This document shows positions 10,275-21,279 of a stretch of 64,000 bases of DNA, piece after piece (within the stretch, counting starts at the first letter, position 1; each line of letters starts with the position of its first letter). Both the position numbers and the translations under genes were made by a program. The stretch is from Diplonema japonicum (Eukaryota > Euglenozoa > Diplonemea > Diplonemida > Diplonemidae): assembly GCA_964019335.1 (NCBI GenBank), contig OZ025725.1, forward strand, positions 310,001 through 374,000. Reading direction: 5' to 3'. Below the pieces are notes generated by a model that saw only the letters and a list, made by a program, of their open reading frames with translations, searched no databases and was not told where the DNA came from.

Positions 10275-10507
10275 TATAGTTCTGCGGTGAGAAGATTAAG
10301 GATCTTGCCACGCTTCAGCATGGGTTTGCGTTTCTCATTATAAACAATGTGGTGGAGGTGGCGCTGGCGGTTACCTGCCTTCGGGGGTTGCATATTGGGG
10401 CTTCGGCCAACGCCGGGGAGAAAACCCCTCCTTCAACACCCCCTCCTGCCGACGAGAGGGGGCATACCCCTCAGAAGGCGTACGGAAACCCCTTGGCCTA
10501 TGACTGA
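9804..10507 (+). CDS. Tetraspan membrane protein, amastin/claudin-like
   Basis: Two exons, 9804-10214 and 10280-10507, joined in phase 0 across a 65-base GT-AG intron made of an AT repeat and an A run. The product has 212 residues. Four hydrophobic helices lie near 5-27, 66-90, 110-133 and 150-175. A Cys-containing extracellular loop is between helices 1 and 2, and a Pro-rich cytosolic tail ends in YD. Without splicing the protein would stop in the intron and lose the fourth helix. The topology with a long Cys-bearing first loop fits amastin- or claudin-like surface proteins; sequence similarity is too weak to decide. Confidence 0.7.
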
Positions 10508-11529
10508 TTCAGAATCGGTTCTTTTTCTTTTTTTTTTTTTTTTTTTTTCCGTAGTTGTAGTTGCTATTCTTTCTGTCTTCCCCCCCCCCTACCCCCCCTT
10601 TTATTTCAACGTAGTTACCAGACACTTTTCGGGCAAAAAAAAAAATTGGGGCAGAAAAAAAAAGGGGCAAAAAAAAAAAAAAAAAAAAAAACCGGACTTG
10701 ACAGTCAGTTTTTCTTTCTTTTTTTTTTTCTCTTTTTTTTTTTGTAAATAAAAATGGGGGATTCCGGGCACGTACAAACAAACAGCCAGTTCCTCATTTA
10801 AAAAAAAAAAAAAAAAACTGCCCCCCGGGGGGGGGGGGGGGGGGGAGCGAATAACCCATTATTTTAAAACCGAATCTGCCCATCAAAAAAAAAAAACCAC
10901 AAAAAAAAAAAAACATTTCGTTTTTATTCCTACACGCATTAGGAATTTCCCCTTCATAGTATAAAAAGATGTTCCATTTTCTTTTTTTTTTGTCATCTTC
11001 TTTGCTAAAAAGGAGGAGGCGGCACTTGTTGGTTAGGCTTGTACACAACAAGCAAAACAGACTCTTTAGTTCTTTCTGGTAAATAAACCCCTGAGGGATT
11101 TCTTTTTTTTTCTTCTTCTTTTTCTTCTTCCTTCTTTATGACGATTTTTAAAAAAGGATAGAACTTAGTGAGCTGAAGTGGATGCACCTGCTCACTGAAG
11201 CTTTCGTCGAAAAAAAGAGAGAAAACAAAAGGAAAAAGCGATTCTTCCACACATCACCCCCCCCCCCCCCCCCCACGTCAGTCTTTCATATCTGTTCCCC
11301 CCCCCCCTTTTTTTCTTTTTTTTAAAAAAATTGCTTTTTTGTATACTTTTTCTGAAAGATTTCAATTCCGAAATTTTGTTATTCCTCTTTTTTTTAGTTC
11401 TTTCTATGTTCAAAAAAAAAAAAATAAGAAACCTCAGGAAGAGGAGGGGTGTATAATTACAACAACAAAAAAAAAAAAAAAAAAAAAAAAAAAAACAACC
11501 TACAACACACACACAACATTTAAAAAAAA
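10508..11529. other. Low-complexity intergenic DNA
   Basis: About 1 kb of A/T, C and G runs with short mixed stretches at 10900-11230. No supported gene, repeat family or RNA gene seen. Confidence 0.55.
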
Positions 11530-11724
11530 ATGAGTAAGCCCCCGGTGATTCTAGACATTGGAACTGTTAACACGAGAGCAGGTACGCATTTTTTTTTTTT
11601 TTTTCTCTTTTTCTTTTTCCTTTCCCCCCCCCAAAAAAAAAGGGAGAGGAGGACAAACTGTACCGGAATGCGTTTTCCCGACATTGGTTGGAGAGGTCAA
11701 CAAACAGGTATCTAATAATTAGAT

Positions 11725-11768
<44 letters not shown>

Positions 11769-12875
11769 CAGCTAGCAACACCGATGATAGGACAAGGCGA
11801 GATGAAGTCACACTTTGTAGGGAAGGCAGCGCTGGATAAAAGATCCCTCCTGAAGATCCGGCAGCCGGTGAACGGCGTCCCCAACGACTACAATGCCTGC
11901 GAAATGGTGGTCCAGCACGCGATGGAGGAGCTCGGGGAGGGCTGCAAGCGGCTGTGCCTAATAGAACCAACCCAGGCCACAATGGAAATCCGAGAAAATC
12001 TCGTAGAATTCGCGATAGAAACCCTAAAATGCGAGGAATTCTGGTTGTTATCAAGCATCCCATGCTCACTCTTCGCCTCCGGTCGAACAACCGGCATCGT
12101 CCTCGAAGCCTCAGAGAGCGCCTCCCACGTAGTTCCCGTTTTAGAAGGCCACGCTCTATCTAGAAGCAAATGGACCACCTCTGAACTCTCAGGTCTGGCG
12201 GTGACCTCTTACATGGTTAATCTCTTGAAGCGAAATGGTAGGTTAGACCGAGATCTGCCGCCTCACATCAACAGGATGATTAAGGAAAAGTTCTCGTATA
12301 CCTCTACCAACATGGTGGATGATAACCACACTGCTGAAACTAGCCCGGATTCCCTGGTTCGGGTTTACGAACTTCCTGACGGTGGGAGCTTGGAACTCTG
12401 TGATGAAAGGTTCAGGTGCTCCGAGTACTTCTTCCACCCATCTTCATGGACTGGTACAGACAAGATACAAGCCATTCACAAGTCCGTCGTCAAAACAATT
12501 ACAGATTGCGATGAAAAGCTTCAAACCAAGCTTTTTCACAATATTGTTGCGTGTGGAGGAGTCTCACTTGGTGTTGGTTTCCAAAGCCGGCTTCAGAAAG
12601 ACATCAACTCGTGGCTGAACGGGTCCGGCGAGGGGAACAAATGGAAGTCCCGGCTTAAGCTCAGCAGCACCGTGAAGCTGGTGGACACCACCCTGCCGCC
12701 GTCCCAGCTTGACCCCACAATCTGCACCCAAGCATGGCGCGGGGCCTCCATTCTCTCACAACTGCCCAGCTTCAACTCCATGAAGATCACCGCCACAGAC
12801 GTCCGAGAGGGTGGAAACGGTGTTGTGCATCGTAACGCCATGGTGCCCCCAAAGAAAATGGATGTGTATTTCTGA
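11530..12875 (+). CDS. Actin-related protein
   Basis: Three exons: 11530-11581, one starting near 11643-11652 and ending 11707, and 11772-12875. The first gives the actin N-terminus (VILDIGTVNTRAG, phosphate-binding loop), the second TVPECVFPTLVGEVNKQ, corresponding to the actin VFP(S/T)IVG segment. The third holds the rest: 'YELPDGGSLEL.DERF..SEYFF', 'IVACGGVSLGVGFQSRL' (adenine/phosphate-2 region) and 'WRGASILSQLPSF'. The second intron is 64 bases, mostly A. Three AG sites keep the frame at exon 2, so its start is uncertain by up to 9 bases. The total is near 405-410 residues. Many core actin residues differ, so it is an ARP, not actin; which class (dynactin-type or nuclear) cannot be told. 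Confidence 0.82.
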
Positions 12876-12991
12876 AACTTTAAAAAAAAAAAAAAAAAAA
12901 AAAAAATCGAGTCTTTCCTTTTTTTTTTTTTTTTTTCTTTTCAAAAAGATTTTTTCTTGACAAAAAAAAAATTCTGGCAACAAAAGGACGT

Positions 12992-14377
12992 ATGTATTAT
13001 GATGCCGACGATGACCTGCCCCCGTCCACTATCAGTGGGACGCCGTACAGGGGTGACAGGAGGGTGTGCGATGTGAGCTGTTCGTCTTCGATAAGCGACA
13101 CCCCGCGGCATGGGTACCCCTCTGCAGGGTTTGCGTCGAGCCAGTTCTCGCTCCCCAGCGACCCTGCCGCGTTGAATGGGTTGCTCGACCAGCTGAAGGG
13201 GCAGTTTCCTAGCATCGAGATCCCTAGGGAGCTTCTCTCGGGGCACAGCGTGCCGACTGAGGGCCTCCTCTCAATGCACAACACACAGCACCACGTGATC
13301 CACTCCCGCAGGTTGGAGTCTTCGATCGACCTCAACTCCCCCCGGCGGGAGCACCCTCTACACTCCCCCCAGCGTGAGCACCCCCTGCACTGTGTACAGC
13401 GTGGTAGCGTTCCTGTTCAACAGGACAGGTCGACTTCACCCGTGCGGGGTGGAAGCCCTCCTTTGCAAGACATTCCTCAGATGTCGATGCATGGCGGTAT
13501 GCATCTTCAACAGGCGTTCCACCCCCCGCCCATGCCAGTGCCGGTTCCCCTTCCTGTCCCTCCTGCGCCTGCACCTTTCCAAGAAGAACCTGAACGTCCT
13601 AAGCAACCTGCGTCGGCGTCGTCCCCACGGCAAGGTTTTTACGACAAGCTCGGGCGGCAGTTGACCGAACTGCTGCTTGAAGCAGGCACGCCCCTTCCTC
13701 GCTTCCCTATGGAGGTCCCTTGCGCTGATTCCACAACACAGACGGCAGAGCAGGTAACACGGATCGCAGCAAGCTCAGAACACCAAGAACTACAGGGTGT
13801 TAATGACATGATGATCCAGAAGGCACGTGCGGCTGCGGAGATGTTTCTGAAGGACTACCAGGACCACAAGAGGGCGCTGTCGGACTCGGAGAGGAAGCTG
13901 AATGTGAGCGAGAATGAGAACCTCGCGCTGCGGTCGCAGCTGGACCTGTCGATGGTTAAGATGATGTCTGCTCAAAAGGAAGTCGACAAGTACGCGTCTT
14001 ACTTCAACATGAGCAAGAGCGGGGCACAGCAAGCTGGAAGCGACTCCGCACAACTGAAAGCACTGCTGCGAAAAATGCAGGAAATGAGCAGAGAGCTCAA
14101 ATCTGCTCACGAAGAAAAATTACTGCTTCTGAGGGAAGAAGAGCAGCGCAGGGAGGACGCCATCAAGCAGGCCGTCGCCGACAGAGACGCCGAGCTAATG
14201 CGCGTAAGGAACCAGCTCAAGGAAAAAAAGAAAATGATAAAGGACATGAAGCTGATGCTGCACTCCTACCTTGCCACGAACGACCCTACAGACGTCAACC
14301 CGAAGATGGCCTTCCTTGACATGATCGCACACGGCGGGCAGAAGTACGCAAGTGTGACCCCTGGGGTCGCTCTGTAA
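12992..14377 (+). CDS. Proline-rich coiled-coil protein, unknown function
   Basis: A 461-residue protein. The N-terminal half is low in structure: acidic start, then His- and Ser-rich repeats of an 'xREHPLHSPQ' unit near residue 115, then Pro-rich DNA (PMPVPVPLPVPPAPAP) near 180-195. Residues about 265-435 form a long coiled coil rich in Glu, Lys and Leu. A short tail follows. This resembles cytoskeletal or basal-body scaffold proteins, but no family is recognised. The start ATG at 12992 follows an A tract and a short mixed leader. Confidence 0.6.
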   Translation: MYYDADDDLPPSTISGTPYRGDRRVCDVSCSSSISDTPRHGYPSAGFASSQFSLPSDPAALNGLLDQLKGQFPSIEIPRELLSGHSVPTEGLLSMHNTQHHVIHSRRLESSIDLNSPRREHPLHSPQREHPLHCVQRGSVPVQQDRSTSPVRGGSPPLQDIPQMSMHGGMHLQQAFHPPPMPVPVPLPVPPAPAPFQEEPERPKQPASASSPRQGFYDKLGRQLTELLLEAGTPLPRFPMEVPCADSTTQTAEQVTRIAASSEHQELQGVNDMMIQKARAAAEMFLKDYQDHKRALSDSERKLNVSENENLALRSQLDLSMVKMMSAQKEVDKYASYFNMSKSGAQQAGSDSAQLKALLRKMQEMSRELKSAHEEKLLLLREEEQRREDAIKQAVADRDAELMRVRNQLKEKKKMIKDMKLMLHSYLATNDPTDVNPKMAFLDMIAHGGQKYASVTPGVAL

Positions 14378-14543
14378 AAAGCCTAAAAAGCCACATTTCT
14401 CCCCCCCCCCCCCCCCCCTAGATTTCTGTTGTTGTCTTTATGTAATATGTACTGTTCCCCTTTTTCGTTGTTTGATAATTTTTTTTTTTCCCCCCTCCAT
14501 ATTCCAGAGTTCTACAGCCATATAAAAAAAAAAAAAAAAGTAG

Positions 14544-14771
14544 ATGTCGGAGTTCGGCGACCGTCCCGAGCAGCTGATCAAGGCCTTTGCTGTCTTTGAT
14601 CACGACAAGTCTGGGAAGGTGTCCGTGGAGGTGTTGAGGCTGGTGCTCACAAAGCTGGGCGACGTTCTGAACGCGGAGGAAATGGACGAGCTAGTCGGAG
14701 AGGCGGACATCCACGGGGAGGGTGTTGTGGATTACGCGCAGTTCGTCCACCAGGTTGTCTTTGCCGCTTAG
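14544..14771 (+). CDS. Small EF-hand protein (calmodulin/light-chain half)
   Basis: A 75-residue protein with two EF-hands. The first loop, DHDKSGKVSVEV at about 20-31, has good calcium ligands except the last position (V in place of E). The second, DIHGEGVVDYAQ near 56-67, is degenerate. The pair matches one lobe of calmodulin or a myosin light chain. An upstream exon carrying another lobe is possible, but I found none; the ATG follows an A run and GTAG. It could partner a myosin or another cytoskeletal protein (inference). Confidence 0.65.
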   Translation: MSEFGDRPEQLIKAFAVFDHDKSGKVSVEVLRLVLTKLGDVLNAEEMDELVGEADIHGEGVVDYAQFVHQVVFAA

Positions 14772-14913
14772 AGGAAAAAAAAAAAAAAAAAGAAAGAAAG
14801 AAAAAAAAAGTATCTCCCCCCCCCCCCCTCTCCTGTATGTTTTTTTTTCCAAATATTTTTCTCGAAACGAAAAAAAAAAAAAAAAAAAAAAAATCACCTA
14901 GCAGGACAGATAA

Positions 14914-15531
14914 ATGTCCTTACGCACCCTGCTCCTCAGGAGGGACAGTGGCTTGCAAGGTTTAAAACATGTTGATTCCGATCTCGTGAAAAAATGGGCC
15001 TTGGGTGTCGAGCTGCAGCATCGCAGCGCTGTGCGAGACCTTGAAGAGATGTGGGCGGTTGCCGACAAGGCGGAAAAAGACAGCATCAATGCACAGCAGG
15101 ATGGGAACAGGGCGCAGCTCACGGCAGAAGAGGCTGTAGGGCGGATAGTGATGTACAGCGCGGCCATGATGGAGGAACGGCAAGGGGTTTTTATAGACCA
15201 GGAAGCGGAGTTCAGCGAGCTTCTTGAGCTTCACCTGGGTACGCTGTCTCTCTCCCGAGAGGAGGCAGCGGGAAGAGTCTTCATTGAGTCCTCCTCCGCC
15301 ACTGCCGTGAATTACCTGTGGTCGCGCAGGGCTTCCCTTCACGTGCTTGGGAACATCGAGGTGAGTTCCCAGCTCAGCCAGACCCAGCTGCTTCTCAACA
15401 TCGCCACACTGAAACTGAATCAAATTAGCTGTATCTCGCTGAACAGTGCGGCTATCTCACCTGCCGACATTACCGATCTGCTCTCAAGCGCACGCGGGGA
15501 AAACCCCACCGCCCCTTTCCAGGGGTGTTAA
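14914..15531 (+). CDS. Helical protein of unknown function
   Basis: A 205-residue, mostly alpha-helical protein with Glu-, Ala- and Leu-rich segments (AVADKAEKDSINAQQDGNRAQ, then EEAVGRIVMYSAAMMEERQG). No signal peptide or membrane segment and no family recognised. It ends about 70 bases before the piggyBac copy that separates it from the kinase gene. Confidence 0.5.
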   Translation: MSLRTLLLRRDSGLQGLKHVDSDLVKKWALGVELQHRSAVRDLEEMWAVADKAEKDSINAQQDGNRAQLTAEEAVGRIVMYSAAMMEERQGVFIDQEAEFSELLELHLGTLSLSREEAAGRVFIESSSATAVNYLWSRRASLHVLGNIEVSSQLSQTQLLLNIATLKLNQISCISLNSAAISPADITDLLSSARGENPTAPFQGC

Positions 15532-15579
15532 AAAAACAAACAAAAAAAAAAGGGAGCAAACCAAACCACTTTACTGTGC

Positions 15580-15602
<23 letters not shown>

Positions 15603-15610
<8 letters not shown>

Positions 15611-17350
15611 TAAAGGACCGGGGGTTTTGCCAAGGACCGTCTATTTATGAACCCGGGAAAAAAAAAATGCGAGAGTTTAACCATAAGAAAGTACACTATA
15701 CCCTTTAAAAAGCACGTGACCCAGGGGGTAAAAAAAAACAATTTATTTTCCATGCAGGGGGGCCTACTTAGAGTTCATACGGGGTCGGGAGAGGAAATGT
15801 ACGACAAAGTACCGGGCATCGCGAGCGACTTTGCTCAACCCACTCGAGGGCGCTTGGGCGGAGGACAGCCTCCCTCACTTTTTTTTTATTCTACAGATGT
15901 CGATTTTCTTCCAACATTGGGTCCTGGCGGACGCTGAAGCCCTTGAGGATTTTTTTTTTCAAGCGTCCCCAGAACTGTCGGTATTTTATCATGTCAGGGT
16001 AGTCATTTTTTGTATGAAAAATCTCAAAGCACTCCGGGCACAGGGCAACATTGCACGTTTTGCAGGTGTAAAATTGTTTTTTTTTTTTTTTTGATTTTTG
16101 GCACAGCCTTGAGGTGAATTTCATACTATAGGCAAAGTCGTAGAGATTAAAGGCAAAATTATAGGCAAAGCGGAAAAGGTTAACACGGGTTTAGTACGGC
16201 CGTGCCGCAAGAGGAACCGGATGCTGTCCGAACTCTGCCGCATAACTCTGTCATGGCGTGAGATTTGTTTGCTGGCCTCCTTTTTCGTTTTTCTGCCCAC
16301 TGTCGTCTTCCGGAGTTGAACCGTGCCCACGGGGTTGTATTTTTCTGTTGCGCTGAACCTCCGATAGCATGCATACCACTCAAAAGAGAGCAGAAGAACT
16401 GGTAATTAGAATAAAGATTATCCATCGCAACCCAGTGACCACGATGCTCGAACTGTCGCAGAAGACGTGGTACCGTGTCCTTTGGGTCCCCACCAGGGTA
16501 AATTCTAATGTTAAGCACGCACCCCGACGAGTACACCTTAAAGCCATAGCGCTTGCGTTTAGCTGGTTGAAAAACGCTGTGCTTAAGGCGGGAGAAGGAG
16601 CGAATCAATGCTCAGCCCTTGACCGGGGGTGGTATGCAGCTTTCTAGCTGGGGGGGTCCGGGAATGCAGCATCTCCACTTTTGATAGTGTCCCGTTGCCC
16701 TGTGAGCCAAAGTGGACACAACAAGAAGATATAGAGCAATGTGGCGCGGCCCAGGACATGGCCTATGTAAGGCGTTGTAATCTCCTTCCTTTGTAGACCA
16801 GTAGTCCTTGACGCCCACCCTGCAGACTTTGTCCATCAAGGCGGGCAGAACCCAGACGGCGATCCAGGTGTTCAGTTGTGCCTCGTCTGCGTCGAATGTG
16901 GTGCCCTTGGATGTGGCATACACCTTTGAACAGCATAATGGACCTCAGCAAGCTGTTTGTGATAAACAAACTGAAAAGTTGTAGCCTATCCATGTTGCTG
17001 TTCGATGTTGCTGGACCCCTGTACCCATGTCATTTCTTGGCCGGTGTACGGTTGATATTTGTCCCCCAACGCACACCACCCATCTGAGGTGGTGCTGGAG
17101 TTGGAAGAAGCTCTTCAGAAGGTCCTCAGAACCTGCTCTCAAGTACCAAGTACAAAAGGACACCAAGCAACCCCCTTGGGGACGGGTTTTGGTGTTTGTT
17201 CTTCGCGCAAAAGGGTATTTCAAATAAAAAAGAAATCGCGGAACAATGGGTATTAGTAAAGTCCAGGGGCTGTGTGGCACAAAAAGTGTCACATAGAAAA
17301 GATAATTTTTCTTATGGACACATATGTCCTCATGGTCCTTTAGTGGTTAA
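15603..17350 (-). mobile_element. piggyBac-type transposon, degenerate copy
   Basis: Bounded by TTAA at 15603-15606 and 17347-17350. Inside these lie matching inverted termini: CCACTAAAGGACC on the left and its reverse complement on the right. TTAA target duplication is the hallmark of piggyBac. Total length 1748 bases. The minus strand holds broken transposase reading frames. The right end lies only about 33 bases upstream of the likely trans-splice acceptor of the kinase gene. Confidence 0.85.
15891..17000 (-). pseudogene. piggyBac transposase pseudogene
   Basis: Fragments in several minus-strand frames follow transposase order. An N-terminal piece with a 'W......P.......VKDYWSTKEG' pattern lies near 16750-16950. 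A central piece, 'YGFKVYSSG....IYPG' followed by 'WVAMDNLYSNYQF', lies near 16360-16560 and includes the D-N block around the family's later catalytic Asp. The C-terminal zinc-binding segment 'CKTCNVALCPECFEIFH' lies near 16010-16065. Frame changes and missing parts between pieces show it is inactive. Confidence 0.75.
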
Positions 17351-17419
17351 TCAAATTACCGATTTCACATTTTCTTTTTCACAGGGAAAGAAAAAAAAAA
17401 AAAAAAAAAAAAAAAAGAA

Positions 17420-19555
17420 ATGCGAAGGAAAAGCCCAGATGAGATCCCAAAAGAGTTCTTACGGACAAAGGTGGATAGGTGGGGTCTGTCGAGCAAAGCA
17501 CTAGGCAGGGGCGCGGGGGGTGAGGTCGTCCTCGGCATGGACACCGAGAGCGGCGGCATGGTGGCCGTGAAAAAACTCATGATCGCAGGGCTCAGCGGAG
17601 AACGAAGCGTGAAGCTGCTCTCCGAGATAGAACTCCTAAAGGGCCTGGCCCACGAGAACATCGTCCAGTACATCGGCTCGAAACGCACACAGCGCAACCT
17701 ATACGTAGTAATGGGGTACATGGACAAGGGGAGCGTGGCCGACCTTGTAAAAAAATATAAAAAACTCCCAGAGGACCTGGCAATGAGAATTTTCAGAGAA
17801 GCTCTTCACGGTCTAGACTACCTCCACAGAGAGGGAATTGTACACCGTGACATAAAAGGCGGGAACATTTTATGCTGCACAACAGGAGGCGTTCGCCTGG
17901 CTGACTTCGGTGTCTCCGAGCTTCGCGTTCCTGAAAACGACAGCATAGATGTTGCAGGCACCCCATACTGGATGGCACCAGAGGTCGTCGAGGTAAAAAG
18001 CGCATGTCCAGGATCTGATATATGGGGCCTCGGATGTACATTGTGCGAAATGTTAACAGGACACCCTCCTTACGGAAAGCTGCCGCCTTACACTGCTTTG
18101 TATCGGGTGGTACAGGACGACTGCCCACCGCTTCCTCCGTTTGCAACATTGTCGATAAAAAACCTGTTGAAACAGTGTTTTATAAAAGATGTTAAAGTAA
18201 GGCCCACGGCGCCCATGTTGCTTCTGGACCGTGCGGTGTACTCCTTGTCTGTCGGGCAGGTCGATTTCACAATTTTGGAGGCGTTCCACGAAACATCAAA
18301 AATATTAAATAAAACACACGGTGCATACCCAACCACAACAGACGTTCTGCGGTATATTAAAATCTCGTCAAAGGATGATCTTGCCCGTGTGAACCCCATC
18401 CCGGAACTTGTGAAACTGATACACAGTGAGACAGACGAGGATGTACTTGAAGAATCGGTAATGTTGCTTGGTAAACTGTGGCGGGACCCGTCTCGTTCTT
18501 CTGCAGGTGTGGAGTACTGGTGTGATGATGCCTTTGTGTCCACGTGCTGCGCGATTATCGAGAAGGTTAAAATGTCCCCCGAGGCGCAAGCCATCTCTGT
18601 TTCCCTTCTTATAGACCTTCTTGACGGGCTTCCTCACTGGTCCGTCGCGTTGCGCCGTGAGCTTCTCTTCTCCCTCTCATCTTACGTGCCCATCGAGGTT
18701 GTGTATAACCCCTCGTGGATCACGCCCATTTTAGATATTCTCTCTTCTTCCTTCGCTGTCTCGCCGCCTGACTATGAGATTCTCCTTGAGAGGCTTTTCA
18801 ATGCGTATCGGTCGTGTGGGGACGTGTGGTGTATCACGTCGTTGGTGCAGCTTATTCGGTTAGACCCTGTCAAAGCGTGCTTGGTTGTGAAGGACATCGT
18901 TTGGTGCTTGACCTGCAAGAAGGAGGACAACACAACTGACCCCGGTTTCACCCTTGCGATGCTCCCTGTGCTGTTGGAGATTTGTTTGGTGGTGGAGGAT
19001 GAGGTATTTATAATTTAAGAAAAAAAAAAAAAAAAAATTGCAGAATTTGAAAACGGCATGTTTCAAGACATACATTGCTCTGCTTAAAGACAACACAAAA
19101 CCTGAGGTTCAGGAAATGTGTCTCATGCATTTGGCCGCGTGGTATGTGTTTTTTTTTGGGGGGGGAAAAAAAATGGTCTCCCAAAAAAAAACAGGACTTT
19201 AAGTCGCGACCCTTACCTAGAGAAAAACCTTGTGGGTGAATTGCGGGGTATTACAGAGGTTATGTGCCAGTGCGGGGGCTATGGGGATCCTTTTCATGAG
19301 GAAGTCATGCTGAGACACTTTCTGAAGCTTCTGAAGACGGATTTTGTAAAGGAGAAATGGATGCTCGGCGTCTCAGAGGAGGTTTTGAGCTGGCTGCGAC
19401 AGTTATTGCTTGGTACCAGACCGTCGTTGGTCATGCTCGCCTTGTCCCTGTTGCAGGTTATCTTGGACATTGGTTCGATAGAGGACAAGAAGGCCCCAGC
19501 ACTTTATTCTGCCACTAAGAAATTGTCGAAAAGCAGGTTTGCTGGGGGGAATCGA

Positions 19556-19594
<39 letters not shown>

Positions 19595-19689
19595 GGAACC
19601 CCGAAATCGCTAAGCCTTCAATTGCTCTCCTTGCCTCCGTTTGGCCGCTTAAACCTAAAAAGCGGTTTGCTTACATCAGGTTTAAAAAG

Positions 19690-19766
<77 letters not shown>

Positions 19767-20054
19767 GCTATAGATTTTTTTTTTCTCTTTCCGTTTTGTC
19801 TTTTCGTTCTCCCTCTCCCCCCCCCCCCGATTCTCTTATTATTATTATTTTCTTTTGTCTTTTCGTTCTCCTTGTTTTTTTTTTTTTTTGTGTGGTAGAA
19901 GAAAGAAAAGAAAAAGAAATACTATTTTAAGGAAAAGAAGAAGGGGGGGGGGGGGGGGGAGGAAGGGAAGAGAGAAAAAAAAATTGTTGCACGTCTTTCC
20001 TCCCTCTCCCTGCTTCCCCTCTCCAGGGACCAGTTAGAGTTGGTACCCCCCTAA
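17420..20054 (+). CDS. STE-type Ser/Thr kinase with helical-repeat tail (MAP3K-epsilon/Cdc7-like)
   Basis: Five exons fit without a frame break: 17420-19003, 19044-19141, 19195-19536, 19596-19679 and 20027-20054; introns are 40, 53, 59 and 347 bases, all GT-AG. The total is 711 residues. The kinase domain spans about 23-280: GRGAGGEVVLG loop, VAVKK lysine, HRDIKGGNIL catalytic loop, DFGVSE, GTPYWMAPE activation end and SDIWGLGC. It resembles Cdc7/Sid1/MAP3K-epsilon kinases that act in cytokinesis networks and likewise carry Arm/HEAT-like tails; residues 300-700 here are helical-repeat-like. The last intron contains about 70 Ts in a row. The last exon is short, so an alternative ending is possible (coding-like patch at 20083). 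A TTTTCTTTTTCACAG acceptor ends at 17384. Confidence 0.88.
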
Positions 20055-20082
20055 GTTACCCCCCCCCCCCCCCCCCCGTTCT

Positions 20083-20225
20083 TTCACTTCTGAAGACTGT
20101 CTCCGAAAATCTGAAGGACCTTATGCCTTTCCCCACACTCTCCCCCCCTTTTTTTTTGTTATACCGATGCCAGTGCTCTCACCCTTCTTGGGTGCACTAC
20201 TGGGGATCGCTTTGGACGACCAAGC
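20083..20225 (+). other. Coding-like patch, possible further exons
   Basis: Two mixed-composition stretches, 20094-20130 (reads LKTVSENLKDLMP) and 20167-20226 (reads MPVLSPFLGALLGIALDDQ), are separated by a pyrimidine run. They look like helical-repeat coding DNA and could be extra exons of the kinase gene if the preceding exon is spliced at GTACCC (20043) instead of stopping. No canonical donor joins the two patches, so they are left unassigned. Confidence 0.25.
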
Positions 20226-20423
20226 AAAAAAAAAAAGGGAAAGAAAGAAGGAAAAAAAAAAAAAAAACATACGTTTCGAGCCTGGGCTTTCAAGAGGGGA
20301 GGGAGAGGAAAGGGGTCTACGGCCCATCTTAAAAACCCAACCCTCTTTCTGAATCTTGGCTCTTATGTCCCATTTTGGGGCAACTACACATTTAAAACGA
20401 AATAACTTGCATTTTTTTTTCTT

Positions 20424-20457
<34 letters not shown>

Positions 20458-20670
20458 TATATTTCTTCGTAAGGCAAATAGTTCAATAATACAATAAAAA
20501 GGGGAAAAAAAAAAAAAAAAGGGGATCTCCTCACCCCTATCTCTCTTTCTCGTCTTTCTCTTCCCTCGTCAGGTTTGTTTTGTTATGTTTTCTTTTTTTC
20601 CCCCCCCTCTTTTTTTCTTTTTTTTTCCCTACCGGTGTTTGTAATCATCTTTAAAAAAAAAAAAAGTAAC

Positions 20671-20820
20671 AGCTGTTTACTCCCAACAAGTAATGACGCC
20701 TTTACTGTTACCTCGAGAGATGGTGACATACGGTCTGGGAGGTGGGGGGGGGGGTATTAATTACCTTTGGCGGTAGGTAAGCAGTTTTATTTCACAGTCC
20801 TCTCTGAAATTGTTTTGGTA
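20671..20820 (+). repeat. Palindromic MITE family, copy 1
   Basis: The segment around CCAACAAGTAATGACG...GTTACCTCGAG and the later TTTGGCGGTAGGTAAG followed by TTTTATTTCAC match, in inverse orientation, the element at 24855-25020. The centre of this copy has been replaced or expanded by a G run. Confidence 0.6.
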
Positions 20821-20936
20821 ATTTCCGGGGGGGGAAAAAAAGTGCGTTTTCTTTTTATTAACACAAAAAAAAAAAGAAAAAAGGAAGGGAGAACCTTTTA
20901 TACGATTGGGCCTGTTTGCGTGAAGCGCTGACAAGC

Positions 20937-20978
<42 letters not shown>

Positions 20979-21100
20979 CAAAACAAACAAACAAAAAAAA
21001 AGCAATGAAACAAAGGCACGCGATACGTAATGAAAATAAAAAGCCCCATATCTCTAAAACCCGCCGGGTCAATCCTGGACTTGCTCAAAAGGAGCTACAT

Positions 21101-21151
<51 letters not shown>

Positions 21152-21279
21152 GAGCTTTCAAATCATTGAAGTGAATCGGGATGTCGAGAGAAAAAAAGTA
21201 TTTATGTCTCGAAAAAAAGAAAAAGAATAGCAAATTTCTGTTGGTCAAAACTGGTTTTAGAGACAATTGGGCGTAAAAA

